A DNA stretch of 64,000 nt from Sycobia sp. Sy_11 (Eukaryota > Arthropoda > Insecta > Hymenoptera > Epichrysomallidae), in assembly GCA_018907035.1 (NCBI GenBank), contig JACCIC010000096.1, forward strand, positions 1,533,501-1,597,500, given 5' to 3'. Made by a program: the position numbers and the translations under genes. The notes beneath the pieces were generated by a model that did no database searches, was not told the origin of the DNA, and was given only the letters and a program-made list of their open reading frames with translations. Position 1 is the first letter of the stretch. Each line of letters opens with the position of its first letter. Positions 46,611-58,202 of this stretch are shown piece by piece.

Positions 46611-48586
46611 GAACATGAAAGATGGCAGATTTGATAGTATAGTATAGCATGAAGCTCATTCTCCACATAATCAGCAATTATGAGAGAGACCTTATTTTTT
46701 GCTTTAAAGCTCATAATGATGTCGCATGGATTTAATTAATTAAATATTGGTAATCAAAATCTACATTCTTAAATCTAAATTCGTAAAATATTTTTACGAT
46801 TAATGGAAAAACTATCTTAAAGTTAAAACAGATGTCAACTTTAACATATTCCTAGATTTACAAGATAAATTTTCTGAATCATGAATATATTTTTTGTACA
46901 TTATTGATAAAAAGTTATCAAGTAAATGAGATTGCTTTGAATATGAGCTCCCATGAATGAACCTATTAATTTAGACAAGTAATTGAAATGACGCTTTGAA
47001 AATTATAAGTAATTGACTAATCCTCTGAAATTCACCCCTTTTAGCTCATAAACTAAAAACTATTCTACATTAAATATGTATTTGTAATCGCTTAAAAAAT
47101 TCTCTGTATTAAATTATAAATGCGTTTCACATTTGCATAGTACCTGGTATGGTCTTTCGTGCACCGTTACTACAGATCTACCTCCTTCAATTCGTTCCAT
47201 ACGAAGTCCTCTAATACCTAAAAGAAGTTATCAATAATTTAGACATTGCAAAACTTGATATAATTGTTAATATAACTTTAATTTTAGTCAACCTAAATGT
47301 CTTATAATTAAAGGAAGATTTGTCTTTTGAACTACTATTTACAAAATCTAGTGTTAGAAAAAATTACTGTTTCAATTGTTAATTGATTTTTCTTGGCTAT
47401 AATTAATTTAAAGATAGTTTCCAATAGCTTATGTCAAAATATTAAAAGGAGAGTTTTTGTAGAATTTTAAAATAAATACACAGAAAAATAACTGTTTTAT
47501 AAATAAATAACATTTTACGATTGTCTATGATTAAACAAGAAATTAAAAAAAAGTTTAGCTCTTCATTTCTGAATGGTGAAAAATGAAACAACTATCGAAA
47601 AAGTTGATGTTACCAGTCATTTTATACTGGGAGTTTTATCATTAATTCCTTAAGACTTGCCTTTTTATATAGATAGTTCAGTTATACTTCCGTTATACTA
47701 CCGTTATACTCCCGGTTTATATATAGAAAAACAACAATAAAGTTATAAAGTTGTAATTTGCCCGATCACTCCTTAGAGGATCACTAAAACTCGAAGTCTG
47801 AGCAAGAAATAACTGTATGAATAGCAGATACTCATAAAAGTGAAAAAAAATTGACATAATAAGAAAATATTTGTGTATCTGCAGAAATTAGATGGACGCT
47901 CTAATCACTTTAGTTCTATGGAGTTAATATGAAGAATTAATAAATATTTTTATCAGTCTTACAGTCTTTATATAATGATCTACTATACTAATATTATGAT
48001 AGATATGATTAGACTATCTTTGTTTATAATCATCCTCGTCAAAGCTGAAATGGAAATTACTACTAAAATTAATAATTCAACAAATAAGAAATAAAATAAT
48101 AATAAAATTAAATTAAAAATTAAAAATAAAAGTAAAATGAATTAATCTAAGTTTAGTGACTACATCAGGCAATAATTGATTATAATCAAGGATAGTCTGA
48201 TTATCATTAAACGATTTTTGTATAGTAGATCATATATTGTATAGTAGATCATATATTGTATAAAGATGATAAGACCAATAAAAATATTTATCAATTTAAT
48301 TTACAACAATTGACATAAGTACAATTTGTTAGATAATCTGAAGAAATTTAACTAATTTTTATATTGAGTACCACTGTAACTGTCGAATATCCTCAAGCAC
48401 TAAGATATGAAAATTAGAGTTCCGTACATAGTATATTTTTAACACGATTTGTATAGATGATAGCAACAATTTTGAATTAAATTTAATAAAAATTTAGTTT
48501 AAAATCAAAATACTAATTATTAACTTACTTGTATAAAAACATTCAGCATAAGTAATAAATAACAGGACATAGAAAAAGTTCATCAT
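34096..48586 (-). CDS. Gene B: chymotrypsin-like serine protease homologue, 6 exons, 284 aa
   Basis: Second complete family member, probably a secreted S1 pseudo-protease. Exons: 48529-48586, 47144-47217, 43294-43379, 42850-42991, 35021-35134 and 34096-34476. Borders are GT-AG, phases 1-0-2-0-0 match, and the 855-nt frame is open. Exons 3-5 have the same lengths as exons 4-6 of gene A (86, 142, 114 nt). Signal peptide MMNFFYVLLFITYAEC; start at 48586, with an alternative Met at 48583. Zymogen site R28|IEGG. The triad His is replaced (ISAMFCF, Phe70), the Asp is kept (NDIVLIE, Asp115), and the Ser box is GDTGGP (Thr212). Cys199, Cys208 and the late 'GGMCADQNSPAVYMKLASYYDWI' segment are typical. 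The C-terminal tail is Gln/Thr-rich. Intron 5 (7.7 kb) contains decayed copies of the last exon. Lengths and residues are read from the sequence; function is inferred from family. Confidence 0.85.
36045..36160. repeat. Foldback repeat, copy 1
   Basis: Imperfect inverted repeat with arms of about 55 bp beginning 'ttgtggatttagttta'. It is preceded by 'gttgaaacgtt'-type sequence on the complementary side ('cagaacgtttcaacaacagatatgttgtcatttt'). A second copy lies at 42105-42220. Confidence 0.6.
36230..36350. repeat. Inverted duplicate of 41590-41710, left copy
   Basis: The reverse complement of this stretch matches 41590-41710: 'gagccaactc.aagaatcatacaggtgagtt' against 'aactcacttgtatgattcctagagttagctc', and 'tcgttgatgaaataggactaaaat' against 'attttagtcctatatcatcaacga'. 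Confidence 0.6.
36452..36498. repeat. (TA)n microsatellite
   Basis: About 22 TA units in intron 5 of gene B. Confidence 0.95.
37440..37830 (+). other. GC-richer patch in intron 5 of gene B, unassigned
   Basis: Around 37640-37790 GC content is well above the neighbours. Translation gives short runs such as 'FSNRSAARSV' and 'GCAKCLGCDQRMGLIARN' between stops. I do not recognise a family; a decayed transposase is possible. Confidence 0.25.
38637..38745 (-). pseudogene. Decayed extra copy of the last protease exon, 1
   Basis: Minus-strand translation 'ILISVIATGGMCTH', a stop, then 'NPPVVYIKLATYYDWIL'. This is the end of exon 6 of gene B (GGMCADQNSPAVYMKLASYYDWI) with a stop and no Ser box. Inside intron 5 of gene B. 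Confidence 0.75.
38866..39187 (-). pseudogene. Decayed extra copy of the last protease exon, 2
   Basis: Almost full-length exon copy with the AG acceptor kept at 39188. It reads 'LLPLLKVALARVLEWNQC', then a TAA at the place of TQN, 'MFYILRVPNIPCIEDTRGPVTF' and 'GAMCADQNSPAVYIKVVAYCGWI'. The Ser box GDSGGP has become EDTRGP. Its own stop at 38866 is intact. If spliced it would give a truncated protein because of the internal TAA. Confidence 0.8.
39586..39860 (+). pseudogene. Decayed extra copy of the last protease exon, 3 (inverted)
   Basis: Plus-strand copy: 'LPPELKIALSRVIEWILC', 'IPITQNMFCTSSMLNNPYM', 'RDRRGPITF' then stops and a shift, then 'GEMCADQNSPAVYMKIAAY'. The sequence is closer to gene B exon 6 than copies 1 and 2. 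It cannot be spliced into gene B because it lies on the other strand. Confidence 0.8.
40033..40150 (+). pseudogene. Decayed extra copy of the last protease exon, 4 (inverted)
   Basis: Plus-strand fragment 'KQLIGIVVTGGMCADQNFSAVYMK' followed by a shift and 'YYD.IISITGLLQ'. It is a second, partial, inverted copy about 200 bp after copy 3. Confidence 0.75.
41590..41830. repeat. Inverted duplicate of 36230-36350 plus 3'-flank block
   Basis: 41590-41710 is the inverted partner of 36230-36350. 41720-41830 matches the gene 3'-flank block seen at 11580-11760 and 32520-32700 ('ccaatg.ctttctggaccaaa' / 'gcatctttggtccaatgc'). Confidence 0.5.
42105..42220. repeat. Foldback repeat, copy 2
   Basis: Inverted repeat beginning 'ttagattatggagttagttta' and ending 'ataataaactaaata'. 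It matches 36045-36160 and is followed by 'ggacaacatatctgctgttgaaatgtt', the reverse of the sequence beside copy 1. Confidence 0.6.
45093..45166. repeat. TACCCGT minisatellite
   Basis: Three imperfect units of 'tatatatacccgtttatag'. Confidence 0.7.
46530..46610. repeat. (GA)n microsatellite
   Basis: About 75 bp of GA repeats with a few interruptions, in intron 2 of gene B. Confidence 0.95.
47937..48331. mobile_element. Penelope-derived inverted-repeat element, copy 3
   Basis: Ends 'aataaatatttttatcagtcttacagtcttta' and, inverted, 'gataagaccaataaaaatatttatcaat', plus the tail 'tgacataagtacaattt'. Flanks 'gttaatatgaagaa' (47923-47936) and 'gataatctgaagaa' (48332-48345) match at 12 of 14 positions, an older target duplication. 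It lies in intron 1 of gene B. Confidence 0.75.
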
Positions 48587-50216
48587 GACAATAATTATGA
48601 CTGATGATTAGTTAATTTTTTAGCCGAATAATAGATGTTACTAAATTACATCGCTTATATCCTAAATCGTGTGTACATCTTGTATAACTATTGTTCATTG
48701 TTATCTCCTTACAATATGAGCTAATTATAGGTAAGATATTTATTCGTAATAATGATAATAATTTGTATCTTAAGAGCCTTTTTGAGCGCAGTAAGCCGTT
48801 GAATACAGAAATAAATTGGTTAAGTATTGGAAAAGTATATTGAAGAAATATTCCGACAAATAATATTATTGTGTTTTAATATTCACTTTTTAATTCCATA
48901 CGTCATTCGATTTTATTTAAAATTATATCATTAACCTAATTATGAAAATTTAAATATGATTAGTCTAATAATATTCGTAAGAATCAATGTATATCGAAAG
49001 ACAATAGTGGAGCTCGTTAAATATTGGGTTACCTATTGTATACGAGGCTACGCTTGTATACGAGCGAAGCAACTGAGTCACTTTGCTCGGATAGCGCAAT
49101 TTGGGGAATTATATTGAACACGTTATACCCTATTATATCTTATATAACAAGGTTATACCTTACTAACAGAAGTTTTCCGATTTCTGAAATGGCATATATG
49201 TATCTAATGGTTGCTTCTCTTATAGGCAAAGCTCTGAATTGACAGATCGTAATGGCTTTGAGATATGAAATACCCAATATATTTAAAATATTTTAATGCA
49301 TATCACATACAAAATTCGTTTAGTCAATGATAATTACAATTAAAATGCACACGACTTAAAACTGTAGTACCAAGTATGTATAAATTACTATTTCACTTTC
49401 ACTAGAACTCCAATGATGTGGATCGAGCAAATAAACTCCAATTTGCAGATAGTGTTGAATTCTTTTTATTACAGTACGAATATAGAAACTGTTCAAGAAT
49501 TTTATAGAGTAATGTGCAATTACAGTAAATAGCTTTAACATGTACAACAGCTTCTTTTTTCCTATTATTCAGTTTTCATAAGACGTACAAATTGTTATCA
49601 TATCATATCAATGCTCTGATTTTAAATATTAGACTTCTCAATGAGATATTATAGACAGAAATTATCTAATGATAAAAACCAAGGTTTTTAGTATTTATTT
49701 TTAGCACTTTGGTCCTTCCTATCCACGTTGCTAAAGCTATTATCAGCACTTTAGGAAAAATTTTAAGGAGATTTATGAGTAAAATCTCATCGCCACAACG
49801 CCATAAAACAACAAAAATTTGACGATGTTTTTTTATAAAATGATAATTTGCACACTCCAATAGTAAAACATATAGTCCCTTAATTGATCATCTTATGGTA
49901 TACCTAACGGCTTACAGTAATCATTTGTGTTATCCAAAGATGAAGTATGTTACTTACTAACACATATTCGCACTAGCGATGGATCAGTCTATTTTGCTGT
50001 GCAGTTGTGAAACTTTTAATATCTTTATTTACTTAACGTTAATATTAACTTTTAAATATCTTTAATGTACAAGATGTAAAGTTTATTAAAATGACATGTA
50101 CATTTTACGTAACGTCGGAAAAAATATTTGGTTAATGGATTAAAAAAACCGTAACTTTAGCATCGTATACATTTCGATTCAGGTGATGCAATTGCAATTT
50201 GATTATTAATATGTTG
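48587..50216. other. 5' flank of gene B and non-coding gap
   Basis: No gene recognised. Open frames at 49024-49242 (+), 49356-49547 (-) and 49666-49860 (-) are short, AT-rich and without known motifs. Confidence 0.45.
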
Positions 50217-50365
50217 AAGTAATCAAGTTTAAAAATTGTATTCATGTCGACTGTTTCGAATTAAATCAATAAATATTTTTATAGTCACGAGGGGGTGACT
50301 ATAAACAAGGACAGTCTGACTGTCATTATTTTAGTTAATATATTATATTATAAAGAATATAAATC
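50217..50365. mobile_element. Penelope-derived fragment, copy 4
   Basis: Carries the family tail 'aattgtattcatgtcgactgtttcgaattaaatcaataaatattttta' in shortened form, then 'gacagtctgactgtcattatttta' as in the 52.1 kb copy. The middle and right end are missing. Confidence 0.65.
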
Positions 50366-52129
50366 TTATAACGGCTCTATCAAAATTGGAAACAATTTTA
50401 GGCTAAACATTAGTGAACAATCTAAACATGAAAATTATTAACTGACAACTGTATGAATAAGTGTTCTAAGAATAAACTGTTGAATAATAATTTTGATCGA
50501 TTTAGCAATCAGCGACATCAAATAGATTTTTCTCTAGAGGCAGTAGATTTTTAAATATACGGATCTACATAATTTCATTATAGAAGAAATTTACTATTAA
50601 AAAAACAAAGGAGCTATCTTAGGAGATCCTGAAAATTATTGAGTCAAGCAGTTCGATTGGAAGAACCAATTTTTATTAACGTAACTTTTAAACCGAGCCC
50701 GATATTTCTGAATTACCGAAAATCATTGCCACAAATCTACCGTAAAAAAGTCGGAGCCTTATTATCAATCATAAATCTAAAAAGATCTTATAAATTGTTT
50801 CAAAATATATTTTTTACAACTTTAAACTAAAAATTACAAATTTAGCATAATATTTTCACTTTCGTGGTATACATAATATAATCTATCTCTATTATTTATT
50901 CAATTAAATCTGTAGCTAAGCTAGTATAGAGTATCTTTTTCCTTATATTTTCAAGCGTATACGAATTTGAAAATAATACATCAATCACCCGTTTGATAAC
51001 ACCATGGAATTCGACATACTCGATTAAAAAAGTAATCGGATGAAAGTAAATACTCATGGATATTCTCAGTTTCTTGTTTAAGCCATATTATAATACCATA
51101 AAGAATAGTAAAATATCCTATGCCATCCGTTATCCGTTATCCGTTAAAATGGATTTCATAAACATGTTATCGAATTCGAAGCACATGCAGTTGAAACATC
51201 TAATCCAATCCGAACAAACGAAATTTCGGATGCTTTAATAAATTGTATATAAAGCTAAGAAAGTAACAAAATCTATCTTGGAAAATAAATGCATCAAAGA
51301 AAATTTTGGAAAATAAGGAATTTTATGTTAATACCCATCAACACCAACGAACAAAACAACATCACACTATTAAAGATTATTTATAGAAATCGAAAAAGCC
51401 CTTCCATTAGAACTCCATATAAGTCGAGAAGATTTATGTAGATAAGTGGATAAAATGATTTACGAATGGAAAAAATAAACTTATGCTGCTTTATCAAACT
51501 TACTTGACTTTCATTTTGCTCACGAAAAAATTTCATTCAACAATGATTCCATTGTTCATATTCTCAAAATGTGAATCTTAAACATAATTATGCAATTCTC
51601 TCTTATTCAAAGACTTGTTATAATAGTACAAATAAAACTTATTTCGATAAATTATAATAGATGAGACCAAGTTCATTGTTATTTCGATATATGTACCTTT
51701 GAAACTCATGCATAAACTATCTGAACATTCAATACTTATCTCCAGCAATCATCTGGGTAAAATTAAATATAATATGAGTAGTACGATAGTTGAAGGAATG
51801 CTTGTGATATAAGCAGATATAATTGAAATATCGAACTGCACATAAATCACTTCGAACAGAATTTCTCACGCTTTCATTGTTGTTCTTGCTTATTATATGA
51901 ATCTATTTAATCTAACGTGTAAAATTTATAAGAGTCAGCAGCGTGCTTAAAATTAAAATGCAGATGACGCCTTTCAAGTGTGATTTGGTGAAGTTATATA
52001 AATCATACAATACTCATTTTTCACAATTCCATTCGCTTCACTAGCGTTTTTCAATATTGGAGCATACACAGCATAGTATTAAAAATCCAAGGATCGTAAA
52101 AACTAACTAAAGCGAAGCAACATTTAGTT
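50366..52129. other. Non-coding gap
   Basis: AT-rich; the open frames at 50639-50830 and 51056-51238 are short and show no recognised domain. Confidence 0.4.
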
Positions 52130-52446
52130 TAGTTCCTGAGAATGAACCGTAGCGGTTCGATAAGACGGCACCAAAGGTGAATGTAAATTTAAGGTGGTGG
52201 GGCAGTAAGATTGTTCTTCACTAACATAGAATATAGTTTATTATTTTTATTATTTTTATTTTATTTTATTTTATTTTATTTTCTTATTTTTAATTTTTAA
52301 TCTAATTGCTTATTAGTAATTATTGTTATTAGTTTTATTTCCGATTATTCAGGGGTGATAATAAAGAAGGACAGTCTGACTGTCATTATTTTACCTAATA
52401 TATTATATTATAAAGACTGTAAGATCGATAATAATATTTATTAATT
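52130..52446 (+). mobile_element. Penelope-derived terminal repeat, copy 5
   Basis: Begins with a hammerhead-like motif (52135-52167), followed by T-rich TTTTA repeats and 'ggacagtctgactgtcattatttta'. It ends 'aaagactgtaagatcgataataatatttatt', the same terminus as the element at 24094-25929. Plus orientation, opposite to that element. Confidence 0.7.
52135..52167 (+). ncRNA. Hammerhead-ribozyme-like motif, copy 3
   Basis: 'cctgagaatgaaccgtagcggttcgataagac'-type order: CTGAGAA (core CTGANGA, one change), a stem II of AACC-loop-GGTT, then CGATAAGAC where CGAAAC is expected. The stem is preserved and the core decayed. Confidence 0.4.
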
Positions 52447-53419
52447 TAATAGAATAAAAATTACATATTGATTAACATTTATTCTTATAACTTTTTATTT
52501 ATTTATTATCATAAAAGATTCACGAAGTGATATAAGATTTTAGTAACTGAGATTACAAAGAAATATTTATATGACAGGAAACATTTGTTAATATCGCATA
52601 TTAATTCGATATCTATAATAGGATTGAATCAATAATCAAAGCTCATCCTAAGAAGAGAAAAAATAAAATGTGAAAATTAAAATAGTAGTTTATAGTAAAA
52701 GGTGTTCATGTTTACGCTTGCTAAATATCGAATATTATTATATTTTAGGTATGCCTTCAATTTGTCTCAAATGGCTTTTTAAAAAATGTGCGTCTCAAAT
52801 TCGTAGGTGGCGATGTTAATATATGTCATTATTTAATATTCAACTAGTCCTAATATAAATTTTTTATCATTATTGTGAACTCCTTTATAAATTCTAATAT
52901 AATGAACAATGATAATATAATGTGAAACTAGCCAAAGCAGACCATCTCCAATATGAAAAATTAAATACAATCGCATATAGTAGTTATTATTACATTGTTT
53001 GCGCAATGCTAAAGCATGTATCAGTAATTCTAAATCTTTTGTTCTTTTCAAAATTTTTCTTTCTATTTCTCTTTTTAGCTTACACATTATGCTGGTTTTC
53101 CTGAAACATCAATATATTCCGCGAAATTGCTACAGGACGACAATACTGAACAATGTAGTAAAATCAGGCACAAACGAAGTTATGAGATAATAGTAATATG
53201 TTCGCGTAAATACTAATCCAATTTCATTGCTTTACTCTTAACCTGTGATCATTTCGAGTAAAAATAACTCTATCACGTGTCTCATGTAATACTAAGTTCG
53301 AGAAGAAATATAATTGAGAGATTTTAGTAATAAGTAGCAAAATTAGCACGCATAAAATTTTATGCAAATCCTTGTAACAGAGAAACAAGGATAAAGCCAC
53401 GTTTTCTTACTATTTAAGT

Positions 53420-54130
53420 TGAAAGTTATTATGGCAGGTCTATGAAAATCTTGACCGATAGTAAAAAAAAGTTAAAAAGAAACACAAGCACACGTGTTCA
53501 CGGTTTAAACAGGGTCAGGCACGTTATGTCTAACCAGCTAACGTATTCGATGCACGTTCCAGTAGCGCGTCAAGACTCGACGAGAGCGAGGGAGAGGGAG
53601 AGGGGGCTGGAGGAGGAAGGTGGAGAGACCAAGGCAAATTAAGCGAGCTCCGACATCTCGCTTATGAAATTACGCAAAGATGGAGCTGTGTAAATTGTAA
53701 TTTGATAACGTAATTACGAGAGGAGCGAGCCAGACTAGTTCATTTTCTCTTCTTACGTCGCTTGAAATTATCGGGCGAGCCGAGATGATGTCGCCTGCCA
53801 TCTCTGCTTGCAAATATTTGAGTAAACAAACGCGAAGAAGATTTTGATTCGCTCCTGTTTATTAAGGGACGACAGGAAAACCTTATAATATACCAGAAAT
53901 GAAAGAGGAGGGTCGAGAGAAGTGAGCGCGTGGAGAGCTAGGGGGGGGGGCTGGCACAAATCAATGTCGTAATTGAAATGGTGCTTTAGTGCGGACTTTT
54001 TTGTACAAATATTGACGGTAAATGAGAAGTACCCGTCAAAATAAACTTTGAAGCCAACCATAAAGTAAGTCAACGGTAAATGATAGGATATAAGACGGAG
54101 GAACAACGAATCATTTTTTTGTCAGCGTAT
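53420..54130. other. GC-richer non-coding patch
   Basis: Contains AG-rich sequence (53580-53630) and a run of ten G (53941-53950). Open frames on both strands overlap without recognisable domains. It could be conserved regulatory DNA, but this cannot be judged from one genome. Confidence 0.35.
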
Positions 54131-54306
54131 TTATAAATTCTCGGAGAGGCCGTTATATTTTGTCAATAAAATACGGCGTCAACAAGTACTTCGAAAAACA
54201 AAATCGATGAAAAAATCTCTTTTCCGAAAGCGAGATAGACTGCTTCCGAATATTTTTGTTTGAGCGAAAATTTTATAATCCATTATTTTGATGGGGTTGA
54301 TATTAA

Positions 54307-54310
<4 letters not shown>

Positions 54311-54370
<60 letters not shown>

Positions 54371-54372
54371 GA
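54311..54372. repeat. (TA)n microsatellite
   Basis: About 24 TA units followed by a degenerate tail. Confidence 0.95.
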
Positions 54373-54573
54373 TATATTTATATATATCGAATGATATATT
54401 TTACCCATTTAAAACATCATAGCATGTCAATTTTGTACTTTGAAACCTTTAATGTTTGTATTCTTATAAAACTTGTCAAAATTAGTTGAAAATGCTTCTG
54501 TCAGTTATCCTAACATCATATCGAGAATCGCAAACAAGCCTCCCAATCACAATGGATTATAACACTTTCGTCC

Positions 54574-54579
<6 letters not shown>

Positions 54580-54627
<48 letters not shown>
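54580..54627. repeat. (TA)n microsatellite
   Basis: About 24 TA units followed by ATGT-type repeats. Confidence 0.95.
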
Positions 54628-54636
<9 letters not shown>

Positions 54637-55387
54637 TTATGTATGTATTGTAGTGTTTGCAAGAGACTGTTTAAAAGGATTTTATAAAATCTTCTAAAAG
54701 ATTTACTCACGTTAGATTAAAATTGAATCTAGATTATGTTTGTTTCTTATAAGAGTAACGACACATTTAACTTTTTCTACTCATAATTCACATTGAAACT
54801 TCTTCACATACAAAACTGAAATTCATCATAGAATAGATAAGTTTTTTTTTTAATGAAAAGCATTCAGAAAAGAACACACATTCATTAATATAAGAATAAA
54901 TTTTTCTTTAAAAAAGTAATCACCTTCGTATAAATTCCTTTATAAATTTAGTTAGATATGGTATTTGAATTTTATTTAAGAGGCTTCAAATATTCATGAA
55001 TATAGAATTTAAGGTAAACGTAGCTGTTTTATTTATTTATTGGAAGAATTTTAATTCTTTTTTTTAATAGACTAATTCGTCTATTAGTCTAGTGAATGGT
55101 ATATTCCTTTTTTTCTGAATTGGTAAATGCGGAATCTTTATGTTCTAGTTTTTTAAAAATTTCCAATACATTCGGACGATTCAGGTAATGGGTTAAAATA
55201 CTTTTTTTTAGCAGAGCTACTTTAATAAAATAATCGTAGATTATAAATGAAAACACTTGGACTACTTATAATTTACGTTATATTATTAAAACATGTTTCA
55301 CCAAGTGTATAGCGAGTCTCCAGTTAATTATAAAATAATCGTGGTATATGTCTGTAATGTATTTTTTTTTCTTTTCGATCATATGCC

Positions 55388-55550
55388 ATGGCTCCGTTTA
55401 TGCTTCCAATAATAGGGATAATCGTAAGCGACAAAGGTTTAAAATGTTTAAACAGAGCACATGAAAATTCTTATAGAGGTGCTTATCTCAATCAGCCGAA
55501 AACGGGACTTGAACGACGTCTCTTTTTAGGATGCGAACCATCGTATATAT
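55388..55550 (-). mobile_element. tRNA-derived SINE, copy 3 (old)
   Basis: Diverged match to the minus-strand SINE at 16007-16205. Shared blocks are 'ggctccgtttatgcttccaa', 'gcgaca', 'agaggtgcttatctcaatcagccgaaaacgggacttgaac' in place of 'gcggtgcctgtgtcaatcggccgagaccgggatttgaac', and 'gaaccatcgta'. The B-box complement 'gggacttgaac' remains. Confidence 0.6.
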
Positions 55551-55726
55551 TTTTTAAACGTTTTCTTTCTATTACTAATCTGGTAACCTTTTCTTTCATT
55601 TATTATTTGATTAGTAATTATCACCCTCTCATATTATTCCTTTACCTTTTCTCTATTTTTTCAATTTACCAAATTCCTCTCGTTTCAACTTCTCTCGAAT
55701 ATTGATGCAGGCTCATATTTACGCGC
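55551..55726. other. T-rich spacer
   Basis: Pyrimidine-rich sequence between the old SINE and the CpG-rich patch. The open frame here is an extension through the SINE and is not considered real. Confidence 0.4.
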
Positions 55727-56240
55727 ATGCATACCAGATGGATATTCGAGCTGAAATGTTTCGTCGACGGTTATAGAGGCACCTCCTTACCACGATGTTC
55801 CAAAGCCATTCGTTCAGGGATGCGAACGGGCTTTTGCAGGGTTATATCGGCGCTTAAAAAGTTGCCGACGACATTTCAAAACCAACGCGAAAAAGGGGGG
55901 TGGCCCGAAGCTGCTCGGCACGTCGGTGGGATATACATAAATAGCGCGGCGCACCTTTCGTAATAACGCGGGCCGCGTATGGATCGTGACACGCGTTTAA
56001 TTAAACGCCGCGCGCCGGTACTCGTTGGGAGTAAATGCGCCCGTGAGGCTTGGTCCGTATCAATTTCGTTCGAGCGCTAGTTCTTTATCGCTGGGATATC
56101 TGTATCTGTAGGAGCTGCGCGCGCACGCAGGCTCGGTGGATCCATATGGGTTCTGAGTTGGGATCTGCGAGGCTGATCGTCGAAACTGTCGATGAATTCG
56201 GTATCGTTTCATTTAGCCTTTTGTATTATGCAAACTAATT
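55727..56240. promoter_or_regulatory. CpG-rich island
   Basis: Strongly GC- and CpG-rich compared with both sides, with 'aataacgcgggccgcg', 'aattaaacgccgcgcgccgg' and 'gagctgcgcgcgcacgc'. Frames at 55727-55963 and 56050-56238 show no domain. A promoter or enhancer of an unseen gene is possible. Confidence 0.35.
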
Positions 56241-57015
56241 GCAAGATCAACCTGATTATGTTCTGCAAATTTGTAACATTACGAAATTATTCGAATCCTT
56301 TTGAGGATCGCGCCAAACGCATATCTACTTAACCTGATGTTCAGGGGAAGTAATGTAGCGTAAATGCTTAGATTGTTTATGCACACATGTCTTGTAACTT
56401 TGTCTGGATCAATTCTACATTCGCGTTCAATGTAACTCCATATACAAATTCGTTAATAACCTCGTGGTTTACTGTATATATTAATTTTACAGCCCTACAT
56501 CTGATGTGTATATGTATTGTGTTTGATGTTAAGTATATACTAATTAATAGTAAATAAATTGAACTCTATTACTGAATTAATTTCACCAAGTGACAAATGA
56601 ATTTTCAATTGAGTCCTAAAATATATTTTATTTGTTTCAATCGAGTCAGGAGTATGAAAAACTTACAGAGTTAAAGTTTTTTAATAAGGATTTATTTTTA
56701 TGAAACATAATCCTTTTCCATCTATTTATAAAAATACATTATTACTTTTCTTTGTAAATTTTTCAAGTACCCAACTTCAAAGTTGCTATAGTCAGCATCA
56801 AATAAATCAACTGTAGTCGCAGCTGCGTCTTTCACGTGCAAAACAATGTCTGCGACTGATTAATTAGTATTTTAACTAGTATATAGAATGCTTTGATAAT
56901 TTTGTTATAGAATGCCCTTATTCACTAGTACCTTTATTCATCTAGTAGTAGATAATGAATCTGCAAATTTGTAAATATATGAAGTAAAATATTTTATTTT
57001 TTCAAATTTATACTA

Positions 57016-57074
<59 letters not shown>

Positions 57075-57890
57075 AATGCAATGCATTTGTAGATGAAACA
57101 TAAATGAGCATAAATAATATTAATTAAATAAAGTAAAATAAATTTTTTTCCTTAGATTCTGTGGAAGTCTTTTTTTATTTTACTTGCATATGAATTCATT
57201 ATTATTTTATGTTCAATAGCCGCATATTGACTTGCATCAATTGTATACCAAATTTTTTAATCACTATGCATTTATTTTATATTCTATAATAATTCATTAA
57301 AATCTTTATAATTTCGGAAAGCTCATATCTATAATTAACAGATCAGAAAGAAAATACAAAGGGGACAACGTAAATAAAGAAAATATAAAAACGCGTATTT
57401 ATAAATGTATTGTTCTTATAAAACATATTTTATATTTTAAACTCTATAACTCTAAGCTTCACGTTGGAGATAAATTCGATTCTTTTGTGATAATAAATTT
57501 TGTATTTATTTATTACTTTCATCTTTTGACGAGAAAAATTGCTTTTTCGAAGAGACTGCTTATTTTCAACAGGAATAATTTATATTGTTAAGAATTTCTA
57601 TAATTCTTATAAAATTAAGTAAATAAAGTTGCAAATCCAAGAACACCGTAAAGTTATAGGAAATGAAATACAAACTAATATATTTACTTTGGAAATTTTT
57701 TTTATGTGCGTGTTATTTTGTTGTTACATAGACAAGAAAATTAAGATAAACATTCAAGCTTTTTTCATATCGAAAAATATTTACAAACGAATAATAGTGC
57801 AAAATAAAACAGAATATCAGATGCTTCTTATCCATTCACAAAGCGTCCTCTTATAAACGAATAATACACACTATTTAGAATAAGCAAACA
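56241..57890. other. Non-coding gap
   Basis: AT-rich; a (TA)n tract of about 25 units at 57021-57071. No gene recognised. Confidence 0.45.
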
Positions 57891-57899
57891 AGCAAGAGG

Positions 57900-58166
57900 A
57901 GTAAAGACTATAGAGTCGGTCATTGCGCTCGACGGCATCGTTTTACTGCGGCCTTTGTCGCCTTTGGCTTTTTGCGAACTCGATAAATGAACATGTCAGA
58001 AGTTAATGCAAACTGGCAAACACGCAACAAAAATACGTCAAGATTTTTCTATCGTATTCCCTTCAAAAAGATAAAGCAAAGACGATGAAGATGACAAAAA
58101 ATGCAAGGAAATGACTTGCCCCCGTGTAATTTTCCGTGATGGCATGAGCGCTTATATATGACAGTA

Positions 58167-58202
<36 letters not shown>

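Larger units (their letters stand above)
43380..47143. other. Intron 2 of gene B
   Basis: 3.8 kb without a recognised gene. It contains a (GA)n tract and a small minisatellite, listed separately. Two open frames on the minus strand (44571-44843, hydrophobic; 45787-46062) have no recognisable domain. Confidence 0.5.

Noticed and set aside
46429..46714. Open frames rich in Glu-Arg or Ser-Leu
   Set aside because: They are translations of the (GA)n microsatellite.
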